Below, in pieces: positions 41,932 through 50,755 of a stretch of DNA of 64,000 bases (the first letter of the stretch is position 1; each line of letters opens with the position of its first letter). A program made the position numbers and the translations under genes. Where the stretch lies: contig JACQWY010000014.1 in assembly GCA_016209015.1 (NCBI GenBank), forward strand, positions 62,001 to 126,000, in the 5' to 3' direction. This DNA comes from Gammaproteobacteria bacterium. GTDB lineage: Bacteria; Pseudomonadota; Gammaproteobacteria; Ga0077536. The notes under the pieces were generated by a model. It was not told the DNA's origin. It saw nothing but the letters and a program-made list of their open reading frames with translations, and did not search any database.

Positions 41932-43278
41932 TCACTCGCCCGCGGGCGTGCGCGGCGGACGGCGACGGCGCCGGCGTCGGCGCGGGGCATCCGGTCCCGG
42001 CGCATCGAGCGTCGCGACGAGACTGCCGCGCTCGTGCTCCGGCACGTCGAGATAACGCGTCCAGAACTCCGCGGCCTCGGCGACCGCTTCGCCGGCCTGG
42101 GCGCGGAGCAGCAGGAAATCGTAGGCGGCACGGAAGCGCGGATGCTCGACGAGACGCGCCGCGCGCTTCGGACTGAAATTCACGAGCCGCTGCTGCAGGC
42201 TCCAGATCTCGCGCGTGACGTTCGTGAATCGGCGCGGGATGGCGATGCGCGCGACCTGTTTCGAGATCACCGTGTCGGCCGCGAACATGAATGCCTCGTT
42301 CGGATCCATGCCGTCGTCGACGAGCGCGTCGATCTGCTCCTCGACGGCGTGCCAGAGCAGCGCGGCGAAGAGAAACGCCGGCGTGACCGGCTTGTCGTGG
42401 GCGATGCGCGCATCGGTGTTCTGCAGCGCATAGGCGATGAGCATGTGCGGGAAGTTGTCCTCCTCGCGCGCGAGCGTCGCTTCGGCGAGCGGGAAGAGCC
42501 GCGCGAAGAGGCCGTACTGGCGCAGCACTTCGTAGGTCTGGTGCGCGACGCCGCCGTGGAAGAGCTTCAACACCTCGTCGAACAGCCGCGCCGAGGAAAT
42601 TTCCTCGAGCAGGTGGCCGAGCTTCGTGAACGGCGCGGAGGTCGCGGGATCGAAAGCGAAACCGAGCTTCACCGCGAAGCGCACCGCGCGCAGCATGCGC
42701 ACCGGGTCTTCGCGATAACGGGTCTCGGGATCGCCGAGCAGGCGCAGCCGTCCGGCCTTGATGTCCTCGTAGCCGCCGACGTAATCGACGATCGAGAAGT
42801 CCGCGATGTTGTAGTACAGCGCGTTGACGGTGAAATCGCGCCGCCAGACGTCGTCGTCGAGATCGCCGTAGACGTTGTCGCGGAGGATCCGGCCCTCGTC
42901 CGTCGTCGCCGCGCCCTCCACCTCGCCGTCGTGCGCGGCGCGGAACGTCGCGACCTCGATGATCTCCTGGCCGAACTGCACGTGCGCCAGCCGGAAGCGC
43001 CGGCCGATGAGCCGGCAGTTGCGGAACAGCTCGCGCACCTGCTCGGGCAGCGCGTCGGTCGCCACGTCGAAATCCTTCGGCTCGCGACCGAGCAGGAGAT
43101 CGCGCACGCTGCCGCCGACGAGAAAGGCCTTGAAGCCCGCCTTGTCGAGGCGATAGAGCACTTTCAGGGCGTTCTCGGAAACGTACTTCCGCGAGACCGG
43201 GTGCTCACTTCGCGTATAGATCCGGGGTTCGAGATGCGGCGAAGTACGGTTGTCTGATTGAAGGGATCGGGATTCCAC
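41932..43278 (-). CDS. pcnB: Poly(A) polymerase I
   Basis: About 448 aa. A class II nucleotidyltransferase that polyadenylates RNA to promote decay. It has the NTase signature LVGGSVRDLLLGREPKDFDVATDA, RRFRLAHVQF, RRDFTVNALYYNI and REDPVRMLRAVRFA. The C-terminus is Arg-rich (RRRRRRRR run) after the PcnB domain. The frame is open back to 43407, but that would run through tRNA-Glu. GTG 43278 is the most plausible start before the conserved YTRSEHPVSRKYVSENALKV. Confidence 0.93.
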   Translation of the reverse strand: MESRSLQSDNRTSPHLEPRIYTRSEHPVSRKYVSENALKVLYRLDKAGFKAFLVGGSVRDLLLGREPKDFDVATDALPEQVRELFRNCRLIGRRFRLAHVQFGQEIIEVATFRAAHDGEVEGAATTDEGRILRDNVYGDLDDDVWRRDFTVNALYYNIADFSIVDYVGGYEDIKAGRLRLLGDPETRYREDPVRMLRAVRFAVKLGFAFDPATSAPFTKLGHLLEEISSARLFDEVLKLFHGGVAHQTYEVLRQYGLFARLFPLAEATLAREEDNFPHMLIAYALQNTDARIAHDKPVTPAFLFAALLWHAVEEQIDALVDDGMDPNEAFMFAADTVISKQVARIAIPRRFTNVTREIWSLQQRLVNFSPKRAARLVEHPRFRAAYDFLLLRAQAGEAVAEAAEFWTRYLDVPEHERGSLVATLDAPGPDAPRRRRRRRRPPRTPAGE

Positions 43279-43319
43279 GCGGTGCTGGATTCGGATCTCC
43301 CGCGGCTGCGAGATTCCGT

Positions 43320-43347
43320 TTGTTATAGGGATACCAGTCCGTATATT
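43320..43347 (+). promoter_or_regulatory. Promoter of tRNA-Glu
   Basis: TTGTTA (43320-43325) and TATATT (43342-43347), spacer 16 bp; TATTAT two bases later is an alternative -10. It lies 21 bases upstream of the tRNA and is AT-rich against a GC-rich background. Confidence 0.5.
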
Positions 43348-43368
43348 ATCACGACCTCTTCGCGCCCT

Positions 43369-43444
43369 GCTCCCTTCGTCTAGTGGCCTAGGACGTCGCC
43401 CTCTCACGGCGAAAACGGGGGTTCGAGTCCCCCAGGGAGCGCCA
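43369..43444 (+). tRNA. tRNA-Glu (anticodon CTC)
   Basis: 76 nt. Acceptor GCTCCCT pairs with AGGGAGC, discriminator G, encoded CCA. The anticodon stem TCGCC/GGCGA holds loop CTCTCAC (anticodon CTC), and the T-arm is GGGGG TTCGAGT CCCCC. It reads the GAG codon. It is divergent from pcnB and marks the left edge of an AT-richer patch. Confidence 0.97.
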
Positions 43445-43541
43445 GGTATTTCAATATGTTAGGCGGAATTCAGCGCGGCTATTTGGCCTCGTGTCACGTG
43501 GATGACACCCAGGCATCGCGAGATTCCAGGGAGGCGCCGCT

Positions 43542-44291
43542 ATGCAAAAGCATGCATGCGAACTGTCGAGTGCAGTAGCTCTTACCCTTTTGATCGCCTC
43601 CCCGGTACAAGCGGCGCTTGTGGAGCGCCTAGGCGGCTTGGCCTACTACGACACCGTTATCGATGTCACGTGGCTAGGGAATGCTAACTTGGCCGCAGAG
43701 CAGACTTTTGGCGTCGCCGGAATAGTCAGCCTTCCCGGAGCCATAACGGGTAAAGGCGCGGACGGGACAATGTCCTGGGACGTCGCGAATCAGTGGGTCG
43801 CCAGGATGAATGCTGTTCGCTACCTGGGCTCCAACCAGTGGCGCCTTCCCACCATGATTGATACCGGTGCTCCAGGGTGCGATTTCTCGAATGCAGGGAC
43901 GGACTGCGGCTGGAATGTCCAGACTACGGAAAACGGCATCGTGTACAGCGAGATGGCAAGTTTGTACTACGACACGCTCGGAAATGCCGCGTCGGTGAGC
44001 CCGTCCGGTGCGTACTTATTTTCTGCGAATTTGAACATCGGCCCGTTTTCGAATTTTTCTCCGAACTGGTACTGGCTCGGCTTGCAGTACTCTCCGGGGG
44101 TCGCTTGGTCTTTTGCTTTCTACATCGGCGAGCAAGACGGCAACGCGAAAATGGAGCTACTTAACGTTGAACCCGTCGTATCGGGCGACCCTTTCAGATC
44201 AGTGCCGCTCCCCCCTGCGCTTCCCTCGGTCCTCGCGGCACTAGCGGCGATGTATGTGGGCAGGCAGTTCCGCCGAGTTCCGTCAGATTGA
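43542..44291 (+). CDS. Secreted DUF1566-like protein with exosortase-type sorting tail
   Basis: A 249-aa protein with a signal peptide (residues ~1-24). The DUF1566/Lcl-type body contains YDTVIDVTWLGNANLA, WDVANQWVARMN and NQWRLPTM. The C-terminal tail has VPLP, a hydrophobic helix and an Arg-rich end (VPLPPALP...GRQFRR), matching the plan of PEP-CTERM/VPLPA-CTERM signals processed by exosortase. Base composition is more AT-rich than its neighbours. GGGAGG precedes the ATG. It was probably acquired, or belongs to an extracellular-matrix protein set; function is unknown. Confidence 0.72.
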   Translation: MQKHACELSSAVALTLLIASPVQAALVERLGGLAYYDTVIDVTWLGNANLAAEQTFGVAGIVSLPGAITGKGADGTMSWDVANQWVARMNAVRYLGSNQWRLPTMIDTGAPGCDFSNAGTDCGWNVQTTENGIVYSEMASLYYDTLGNAASVSPSGAYLFSANLNIGPFSNFSPNWYWLGLQYSPGVAWSFAFYIGEQDGNAKMELLNVEPVVSGDPFRSVPLPPALPSVLAALAAMYVGRQFRRVPSD

Positions 44292-44943
44292 AGTCCTAGC
44301 CGATTGAATCACTGACTAGAACCGCAATTGACTCCGGTGCTTCCTCGCGGATGCATCCTCGCGGACGCTTGCAAGCGACGTTGTGATCGCCGGCCACGCG
44401 ATACCGCGCCGCCTTAGCTCGTCGGCCCGTCCAGCTTCAGACATGTCGCGGCTACGATGATGTAATCGTCATTCACACGTGGGACGTAATTTCGCACGCC
44501 TTCGCGCTGCGCTTTCTCAAGCCTTCGGATTCGATTTTCGATTGCAATTGATCTATTCCTACGTCGAGATGCGACCTACATTGGCGAGGCCCCGTGAGGT
44601 GAATACGGCGGAAGTGGATTGCGCGAAAATCCGGATTCGGGCCGACTGGGACTTGGTCCGGCTCTAGAGCAACAAGCGCCACACGGCAGTGAGCGCATGT
44701 CTTAATCACGGTTGGAACATCCCACCTTGATCGGCAAGAGTAGGAGGCGGCTGTTGCTGCGCACCGAAAATTGAGCAGATCGATTAGCTCGCCTGCTCAA
44801 ACACTTAGCAGACCCGAAGATGTTGACCACGCTGAGTCTATTGAACAAGATCGACAGAGTGCGCCTGCGCGACGTGTCACGCGTGGTTCCGGCGCGGCCC
44901 TGCACGGCGAGCGCGCTCCCCCGGCCCGAGCCCACCTCCCGCG
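44292..44943. other. 650-bp gene-poor stretch
   Basis: This stretch has lower GC than most of the window. It contains only short overlapping frames on both strands (for example 44479-44667 and 44473-44709) with no recognisable domain and no ribosome-binding site. No tRNA-derived direct repeat or transposase fragment could be identified. It reads like decayed accessory DNA. Confidence 0.5.
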
Positions 44944-45366
44944 CTATGGCGCCGTCACGCGCGCATAAGCCACCGTGTAGTGCGCGACGAGCCTGCCGCT
45001 CGCGACACCGCGGCACTCGGCGCTGCCGTAACAAGTGCGCCGGCCGAGCCTGAGCACGGTCGCCGTGCAGGCGATTGCCTCTTCGCGTGCGGGATGAAGG
45101 AAAGCGGTGTTGAGCTGCGAAGTGACCCAGGATTCCGAGAGTCCGCGCAGCGTCATGATCGCGCACCACATCGCGACGTCCGCGGCCGCCATGATGACGA
45201 TGCCGTTGACGACACCGCCCGGCCGATCGAACGAGCGGCGATAAGGGATGAGGATTTCACAGCACCCGGTTCCGACGCTCGCGACTTCCGGGCCGTAGGG
45301 CTTCAGGAAATCCTCGCCGGCCAGCAGCGCGTCGAGAACTTCGCGGGAGACGGCGGATTCGTTCAC
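44944..45366 (-). CDS. Hotdog-fold PaaI-type thioesterase
   Basis: A 140-aa protein with the hotdog thioesterase pattern. SFDRPGGVVNGIVIMAAADVAMWCAI has the conserved G-G...G..A.D helix, then a strand pair SQLNTAFLHPARE and CTATVLRLGRRTCYGSAECR. It would hydrolyse an acyl-CoA; the substrate is unknown. Its start carries AAGGAAGG upstream. It is transcribed away from the kinase-GTPase operon. Confidence 0.8.
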   Translation of the reverse strand: MNESAVSREVLDALLAGEDFLKPYGPEVASVGTGCCEILIPYRRSFDRPGGVVNGIVIMAAADVAMWCAIMTLRGLSESWVTSQLNTAFLHPAREEAIACTATVLRLGRRTCYGSAECRGVASGRLVAHYTVAYARVTAP

Positions 45367-45695
45367 GGTCCTTCCTTTCGTGGGCGTTGCAGGCCCAACT
45401 GTAAAACAATCATGCGACGGTTCGGCAACTGATCTAGCTCAAACTTCGCCCCCCTCCCCTCGCTATTCTCGCCGCCCAGGACGCCCCGATATCGCGCCGC
45501 GGCCTCACGGCCGGAGCGGCTCGCACATCGGATTCGACATGGTCTGAACGTCGATTTCACGGGATCGAGTGCCTTGCGACGTGCGCTCTATCCGGAGCTG
45601 CGCGGATGTCTTTCGAACTGGATTGCGGAACTGTTGCGACGGACCGGACGACCGGCCGCGGTCGCAGCGCGCGCGCGCCGTCCTGAGCCCCCACC
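45367..45695. other. Divergent regulatory gap upstream of the kinase-GTPase operon
   Basis: A 329-bp region between the leftward thioesterase and the rightward signalling operon. It has no convincing gene. It is GC-rich near the operon, with no clear sigma-70 hexamers, so the operon promoter is not evident by eye. Confidence 0.4.
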
Positions 45696-46430
45696 ATGAG
45701 CGCCGCCCGTCCGACCGTCCAGTTCACCGATCCCTATTTCCTCGATCCCGGCACGCGCCTGCTGCCACCTTTCGGCTCCGCCGAGGATGCCGCACGCTGG
45801 GCGACTTATCTCGGCCGCAGCGTGACACGCGCGCCGCTCGATCTGACCCGGCACACGCGCCGCATCCTCGCGCTGCGCGCCTATCGCGACGGCGTCGGCC
45901 TCTACGGCGCACTGCTCGACTTGTTCATCGCCCTCGGCCCGCGCGGCCGCGATTTGCGGCGCGGGCTCCTGCGGCAGTCGGCGCCGCTGCTCGCGCCGGA
46001 CGCTGCCGCGTTCCTCGCCGCACACCTCGACGAGGGCGTGCTCGCGACGACGCCGCATCCGCCGGCTCCGGCCTCACGGCTCACCGGGGCGCTGCGCGGC
46101 ACGCTCGAATGTCTCGAACAGCTCGCCGGCCCCGGCGCCGCGCCTGCCGCCCGCGACGCGCTCGCCGACGCGCTCGAGCTGCTCGCGCAGGGCGAGGTGG
46201 CGACCCCGATGGCACTGCTCGAGGACGCACTCGCGGGTGCACCGGCCTCGTTCGACGCACTGGCGCTGCTGCTCGAAATCTATCGCCGCGGCCGCTACGG
46301 CGAGGCGTTCGCGCAGCTCTGGGCGCGCCAACCCGGACTCGCTGCGACGGCGCCGGAGCTGTGGGCCGAGACCGCGGCATTCCTCCACGTCGCGCCGCCG
46401 CGCGCGGGAGCGACGACACATGGCCGCTGA
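45696..46430 (+). CDS. Unrecognised helical protein, first gene of the kinase-GTPase operon
   Basis: 244 aa, Ala/Leu-rich and probably all-helical. The N-terminus (QFTDPYFLDPGTRLLPPFGS) is unlike known domains. The middle contains a TRRILALRAYRDGVGLYGALLDLF helix pair. The C-terminal ~80 residues resemble TPR-like helix pairs (ALLEDALAGAPASFDALALLLEIYRRGRYGEAF). It has no signal peptide or membrane helix. It overlaps the next gene by 11 nt. I do not recognise a family; it may be an adaptor. Confidence 0.7.
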   Translation: MSAARPTVQFTDPYFLDPGTRLLPPFGSAEDAARWATYLGRSVTRAPLDLTRHTRRILALRAYRDGVGLYGALLDLFIALGPRGRDLRRGLLRQSAPLLAPDAAAFLAAHLDEGVLATTPHPPAPASRLTGALRGTLECLEQLAGPGAAPAARDALADALELLAQGEVATPMALLEDALAGAPASFDALALLLEIYRRGRYGEAFAQLWARQPGLAATAPELWAETAAFLHVAPPRAGATTHGR

Positions 46431-48120
46431 CCGGCATCCGGTCCGGGTCGAGCTCGTCGGCTTCGACGAGCGCCATCGCGCGACACTCGACGTCTTGTTC
46501 CAGGGACCCGGCAAAGGCGCGTGCACGATAGTCGCCGGGGGGCACGCGCAGGCCGCGATCATCGACGTCGATCGCATCGGCGGACTCGCGGGCTGGGAGG
46601 ACTACCGCCGCACGCACCCGCACGCGCCGACGGCGATCGTCTCCATCTACGACAAGAACCGAGTCGAGGGCGAGATCTTCCTGCGCAAGCCCGTGAAGAT
46701 CGACGACATGCTCTATGCCGTCGCCGCGATCCGCGCCCGGCTGCTCGGCACCGCCGCGCCCACCGCCCGCGCCGAGCCCGTCACGACCTCGGCGTTCACC
46801 CGCTCCGCGGCCGATCCGAAGAGCGAGACGGTGTGGCCGCAAGCCGTGCCGCGCAGCGTGCTGCGCGCGCGTGCCGCGGCGGCCGGCGGCACTCCGGCCG
46901 CGCCGCAACCGGTGGCGGTCGCCGGACCGGCGGCACGGCCGGCGCCGCGTCCGGTGCCGGTTCCCGCGGCGATCGAGGAGCCGATCACGCGCACCCGCAT
47001 GATGGCCTCCGCGGCCGCGCGTGCCGCGGCCAACGACGGTGCGCGTGCGGCACCCCCGTCCGAGCCCGCCACCGCGACGCGCCGCCACTTCGGCGTCGCC
47101 GCGCGCTCGAGCGCGGTGCGGGTGCGCATTCCCGATCCCGAGCGGGCGACGCAGAGCGTCCCCTCGCGGATAGGTGCGGGACCAGGGCTCGATCCGCAGA
47201 CATTCGCGCCCCAGCTCGCGGCGCTCGGCAAAGCGGCACGTGAGGCGCAGACGGCCTTGTCGCCGCACTCGGCGGTGGCCGCGAGCGCGCCTGCGGTCCC
47301 TGTCGCGCCGTTGCCCCTCGCCGTTGCGCCGACCGCTAGGGACGGCGACAAGCCGGTCGCGATCCCGCCGCCGTTGAGCGCCGGGCCGCTGCCGGTCGCA
47401 CCCCCGACGACGACGCCGGAGGAGCGTGCGCTGTGCGGCTCGGCCACCGACATCGATTGCATGGATGCGCGCGCCGTCGAGGGCCTGTGGTTCGACGCCG
47501 AGCAGAGCCCCTACGCTGCGGTGCGCACCGCCATTCGCAATGCCCAGCGCGATCGCGGCTACTGGCTGCTCGTGCACGAGGGCCGCACGCTGCTGTGCGC
47601 GGACGGCGTGCGCCAGGAAGTGATCCTGCACGTGCCGAAGGACGAGATCCGCCGCCTGTGCGCGGAGGAAGGCCAGGCCGGCAAAGCCACGATGCGGCGC
47701 GTGACGCAGGCGCTGGGCGCCGGCCTCACGCTGCCGATCGAAGCCGTGCTGTGGGAGATGGCGCTCTGGACCTACCGCGGCCGGCTGCCGGCGGGCACGG
47801 ATCTCGCGCAGCGCGTGAAGCTCACGCGCTGGCCGAACTTCACGCGGCTCATCGAGATCCCGGAGTCGCTGCGCATCGCCGCGATCCTGAGCCAGCAGGC
47901 GCTCACGCTGCCGTTCGTGGCCGAGGCCCTGCACGTCCCGCAGCGTTACGTGTTCGCGTTCTACGGCGCGGCCCACGCGCTCGGCATCGCCGAGAAGGTG
48001 CAGCGCGAAGTGCCGGCCGCCCTGGTGCCGGATGCGGAGCCCGAGGCCGAGCCGCCGACGGTCAACGTCTTCACCCGCATGTGGGCGCGCGTGCGCGGAC
48101 TGTTCGGACATGTCGGCTAG
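46420..48120 (+). CDS. Receiver-like protein with long Ala/Pro linker and C-terminal helical domain
   Basis: 566 aa. Residues ~5-110 look like a degenerate response-regulator receiver: AAIIDVDRIGG in the place of the phospho-Asp strand, TAIVSIYD, then FLRKPVKIDDML with the Lys-Pro pair. Residues ~115-345 form an Ala/Pro-rich, low-complexity linker. The C-terminal ~220 residues form a folded domain (YAAVRTAIRNAQRDRGYWLLVHEGRTLLCADG, then a winged-helix-like TLPFVAEALHVPQRYVFAFYGAAHALGI). ATG 46420 lies inside the previous gene's end. Its own end overlaps the kinase gene by 11 nt. Confidence 0.75.
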   Translation: MAADRHPVRVELVGFDERHRATLDVLFQGPGKGACTIVAGGHAQAAIIDVDRIGGLAGWEDYRRTHPHAPTAIVSIYDKNRVEGEIFLRKPVKIDDMLYAVAAIRARLLGTAAPTARAEPVTTSAFTRSAADPKSETVWPQAVPRSVLRARAAAAGGTPAAPQPVAVAGPAARPAPRPVPVPAAIEEPITRTRMMASAAARAAANDGARAAPPSEPATATRRHFGVAARSSAVRVRIPDPERATQSVPSRIGAGPGLDPQTFAPQLAALGKAAREAQTALSPHSAVAASAPAVPVAPLPLAVAPTARDGDKPVAIPPPLSAGPLPVAPPTTTPEERALCGSATDIDCMDARAVEGLWFDAEQSPYAAVRTAIRNAQRDRGYWLLVHEGRTLLCADGVRQEVILHVPKDEIRRLCAEEGQAGKATMRRVTQALGAGLTLPIEAVLWEMALWTYRGRLPAGTDLAQRVKLTRWPNFTRLIEIPESLRIAAILSQQALTLPFVAEALHVPQRYVFAFYGAAHALGIAEKVQREVPAALVPDAEPEAEPPTVNVFTRMWARVRGLFGHVG

Positions 48121-49621
48121 AAGCGTCGCCACCCTGCCGCCCGGGATGGCGCTCGGCGAATACCAGCTCGAAGCGGTGCTCGGCACGGGCGGCTTCGGCG
48201 TCACCTACCGCGCGACGGACACCTATCTCGGCATGCGCGTCGCGCTCAAGGAGTTCTATCCGTGCGAGCTCGTGACGCGCGACGCCCCGGGCGCCGTGCA
48301 ACCGCGCGGCGGCTGCGAGCAGATCTATCAGAAAGGACTCGAGCAGTTCCTCGGCGAAGCGCAGGTGATGGCGCGCTTCCGCCACCCGAACATCGTGCGC
48401 GTGCTGCGCTTCTTCACGGCGAACGAGACCGGCTACATCGTGATGGACTTCGAGGAGGGCGAGAGCCTCGCGCATCATCTGCGCCGCATCGCCACGCCGC
48501 TCACGGAGCAGCAGATCCTGGAAATCATGCTGCCGATCATGCGCGGTCTGCTCGAAGTGCACGAGAAAGGCATCCTCCACCTCGACATCAAACCGGCGAA
48601 CATCTTCCTGCGTCGCAACGGCATGCCCGTGCTGCTCGATTTCGGCGCCGCGCGGCTCGGTGCCGCGGCGGTGACGGACCAGGACATCGTCTCGCTGACC
48701 TCGGGCTACGCGCCCCCGGAGCAATACGAGGGCGCCTCGCGGCTGAGTCCGGTCGTCGACGTCTACGCGCTCGGCGCGACGCTCTACCGCTGCTTCACGG
48801 GCCGGCCGCCGGTCGACGCGCTGAAGCGCCGGATCGCCATCGGCGCCGGCCAGGACGATCCCCTCCCGCCGCTCGCGCGGGTCGCCCCCGAGCGCTGCAG
48901 CCCGGGCATGAGCCAGGCGATCAAGAAGATGCTCGCGCTCGAGCCCGCGGAGCGCCCCGGCACGATGGCCGAGGTGTTCGAACTGCTGGAGGTCGTCGAT
49001 CAGGAGCGCGAGCCGAATTCGGGCCCCGGCCGCTCGCGCGCCGCCTCGCGGCGCCGTCATCCCGCGGAGAACCTGAAAGTCATCATCGCGGGCCCGGTCG
49101 GCGCGGGCAAGACGACCGCGGTCGCGACCCTGAGCGACATCGAGCCCGTGCGCACCGACGCCGCCGCGACCGACATGACGAAGAACCTGAAGCTGCAGAC
49201 CACCGTCGCGTTCGACTACGGCGTGGTGCGTCTCGACGGCGGCGAGCGCGTGCATCTCTACGGCACGCCGGGCCAGGAACGCTTCGACTTCATGTGGGAC
49301 ATCCTGCGCAAGGGCGCGGCAGGCGTCGTGCTGCTCATCGACAACAGCCGGCGCGAGCCCTTCCGCGATCTCGATTTCTTCATCGACGCGTTCGGCGATC
49401 TGATCGCTTCCACGCAGCTCGCGATCGGCATCACGCGCATGGACATCAAGGCGATGCCGACCATCGACGACTACGCGCAGCACCTGATGGGCGAGAATCG
49501 CGGCTGGACGTCGCTGCCGCCGCTCTTCGCCGTCGATGCCCGCAACCGCAACGATCTGACCGTCCTCGTACGGGCCCTCCTGCTCTGCATGGATCCCGGT
49601 GTGGAGAACTACCGTGTCTGA
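48110..49621 (+). CDS. Ser/Thr protein kinase fused to an MglA-type small GTPase
   Basis: 503 aa. The N-terminal Hanks kinase (residues ~18-295) has Gly-loop LGTGGFGVTY (25-34), Lys47 in VALKEF, the catalytic loop HLDIKPAN (HLD in place of HRD; D159, K161, N164), DFG at 178-180, and an APPEQ stretch near 201. After a basic linker, residues ~322-500 form a COG2229/MglA-like GTPase. This has Walker A GPVGAGKT (328-335), GTPGQE (385-390), and TRMD (442-445) in the NKxD position. All key kinase and Walker residues are present. It overlaps genes on both sides. No membrane helix is seen, so it is cytoplasmic. This fusion is the core of the operon. Confidence 0.9.
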   Translation: MSARSVATLPPGMALGEYQLEAVLGTGGFGVTYRATDTYLGMRVALKEFYPCELVTRDAPGAVQPRGGCEQIYQKGLEQFLGEAQVMARFRHPNIVRVLRFFTANETGYIVMDFEEGESLAHHLRRIATPLTEQQILEIMLPIMRGLLEVHEKGILHLDIKPANIFLRRNGMPVLLDFGAARLGAAAVTDQDIVSLTSGYAPPEQYEGASRLSPVVDVYALGATLYRCFTGRPPVDALKRRIAIGAGQDDPLPPLARVAPERCSPGMSQAIKKMLALEPAERPGTMAEVFELLEVVDQEREPNSGPGRSRAASRRRHPAENLKVIIAGPVGAGKTTAVATLSDIEPVRTDAAATDMTKNLKLQTTVAFDYGVVRLDGGERVHLYGTPGQERFDFMWDILRKGAAGVVLLIDNSRREPFRDLDFFIDAFGDLIASTQLAIGITRMDIKAMPTIDDYAQHLMGENRGWTSLPPLFAVDARNRNDLTVLVRALLLCMDPGVENYRV

Positions 49622-50333
49622 CTATCGCCTGGCCGAAGGTCTGTTCCTCGCGATCACGCCGGCGGGCGCGTACTACGCCGTCTCGCGCGACGAGCCCGAA
49701 CCGCTGCGTACGCTGCTGCTCGCGCTGCTCGCCGCCGACGTCTCGCCGCCGCTCGACGAGCATACGCTGTTCCAGCTCGCCTCGGAGACCGGCGAGAGCG
49801 ACGTCGCGGCACTGCTCCATCGTGCGCAGCGGCTCGCGCTGATCCAGGGCGAGACGATGGCGGTCAACGCCCCGGTCGCGAGCCTCGAGATGCGCGCCCC
49901 CGCGCTCATCGCCGAGCTCTCCGGCCTCGGCCGTGCCGTGCTCGCGGAAGCCGACGGCTTCTACGTCGCGCGTGCCGACGTGCCGCACGAGGCCGCCGAG
50001 GAGATCTCGGCGCTGTCGGCGGATCTGTCCGCGCTCATCACCCGTCATCGCGGGCTGCTGAGCAACAACCTGAATCTCGGCGCGGACGCGTGGGGTGCAC
50101 TCGACGCGGCCGGCAACAGCACGCTCGGTATCTGGCCCCTGTACGTCGGGGGCAAACGTTTCGCGCTCGCCATCCTCGGTGAGCCGCGTCTGAACCGGCC
50201 AGGATTCACGGAGCTGATCTGGCTGCTCGTCCGCCGTTACGGCCATGTCCAGCCCGATGCCGACGAGCTTGTCTCGCGCTCGCGAGCGAGCTACGCCGCG
50301 CACCGGCTGAGCCAGGCCCACGACGAGGGTTGA
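49614..50333 (+). CDS. Divergent Roadblock-like protein
   Basis: 239 aa, starting with GTG at 49614, 8 nt inside the kinase-GTPase gene. The N-terminal ~90 residues look like a winged-helix-type domain (LRTLLLALLAADVSPPLDEHTLFQLASE). The C-terminal ~140 residues (ALIAELSGLGRAVLAEADGFYVARADV, LGIWPLYVGGKRFALAILGEPRL) resemble a degenerate Roadblock/LC7 fold. It could act as a GTPase-binding partner. The family assignment is tentative; the context is strong. Confidence 0.65.
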   Translation: MSDYRLAEGLFLAITPAGAYYAVSRDEPEPLRTLLLALLAADVSPPLDEHTLFQLASETGESDVAALLHRAQRLALIQGETMAVNAPVASLEMRAPALIAELSGLGRAVLAEADGFYVARADVPHEAAEEISALSADLSALITRHRGLLSNNLNLGADAWGALDAAGNSTLGIWPLYVGGKRFALAILGEPRLNRPGFTELIWLLVRRYGHVQPDADELVSRSRASYAAHRLSQAHDEG

Positions 50334-50369
50334 ACCCGAATTTTTTCTTTGCGCCAAGGAGAGTAGGAA

Positions 50370-50732
50370 ATGCGTGAGGAGGTTCTCGAGTCGATTCTGA
50401 TCGACCTGAACGGCGCCTCGGCGGATATCGAGGCTTCGGCCGTGATCTCCACCGACGGATTGATGATTGCCTGCGTGATGCCGGCCGGCCTCGACGAGGA
50501 TCGGGTCGGCGCCATGACCGCGGCCATGCTGTCGCTCGGCGATCGCACCTCGGCCGAGCTCGTGCGCGGCGATCTGGAACAGGTGATGGTGAAGGGCTCG
50601 CGCGGCTACGTGCTGATCATCCACGCCGGCCAGGATGCCGTGCTGTGCGTGCTCGCCAAGACCACCGCGAAGCTCGGTCTCATCTTCCTCGACGCCAAAC
50701 GCGCCGCGTCGAGCGTCGCCAAGGTGTTATGA
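50370..50732 (+). CDS. Roadblock/LC7 domain protein (MglB-like)
   Basis: A 120-aa single Roadblock/LC7 domain: ILIDLNGASADIEASAVISTDGLMIA, MLSLGDRTSAELVRGDLEQVMVKGSRGYVLI, VLAKTTAKLGLIFLDAKRA. Such dimers act as GAPs or co-regulators of MglA-type GTPases. AAGGAGAG precedes the ATG. It follows the divergent Roadblock-like gene after 36 bases, and the fused GTPase is the obvious partner. Confidence 0.9.
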   Translation: MREEVLESILIDLNGASADIEASAVISTDGLMIACVMPAGLDEDRVGAMTAAMLSLGDRTSAELVRGDLEQVMVKGSRGYVLIIHAGQDAVLCVLAKTTAKLGLIFLDAKRAASSVAKVL

Positions 50733-50755
50733 AGCGTCCGCAGGGAGGGTAGACC

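Noticed and set aside
44473-44709. Short frames on both strands in the gap after the exosortase-type protein
   Set aside because: They overlap each other, lack ribosome-binding sites and have no recognisable domain.
43369-45500. Integrative element with attL/attR at tRNA-Glu
   Set aside because: I searched by eye for a second copy of the tRNA 3' end and for an integrase and found neither; only the composition shift remains.
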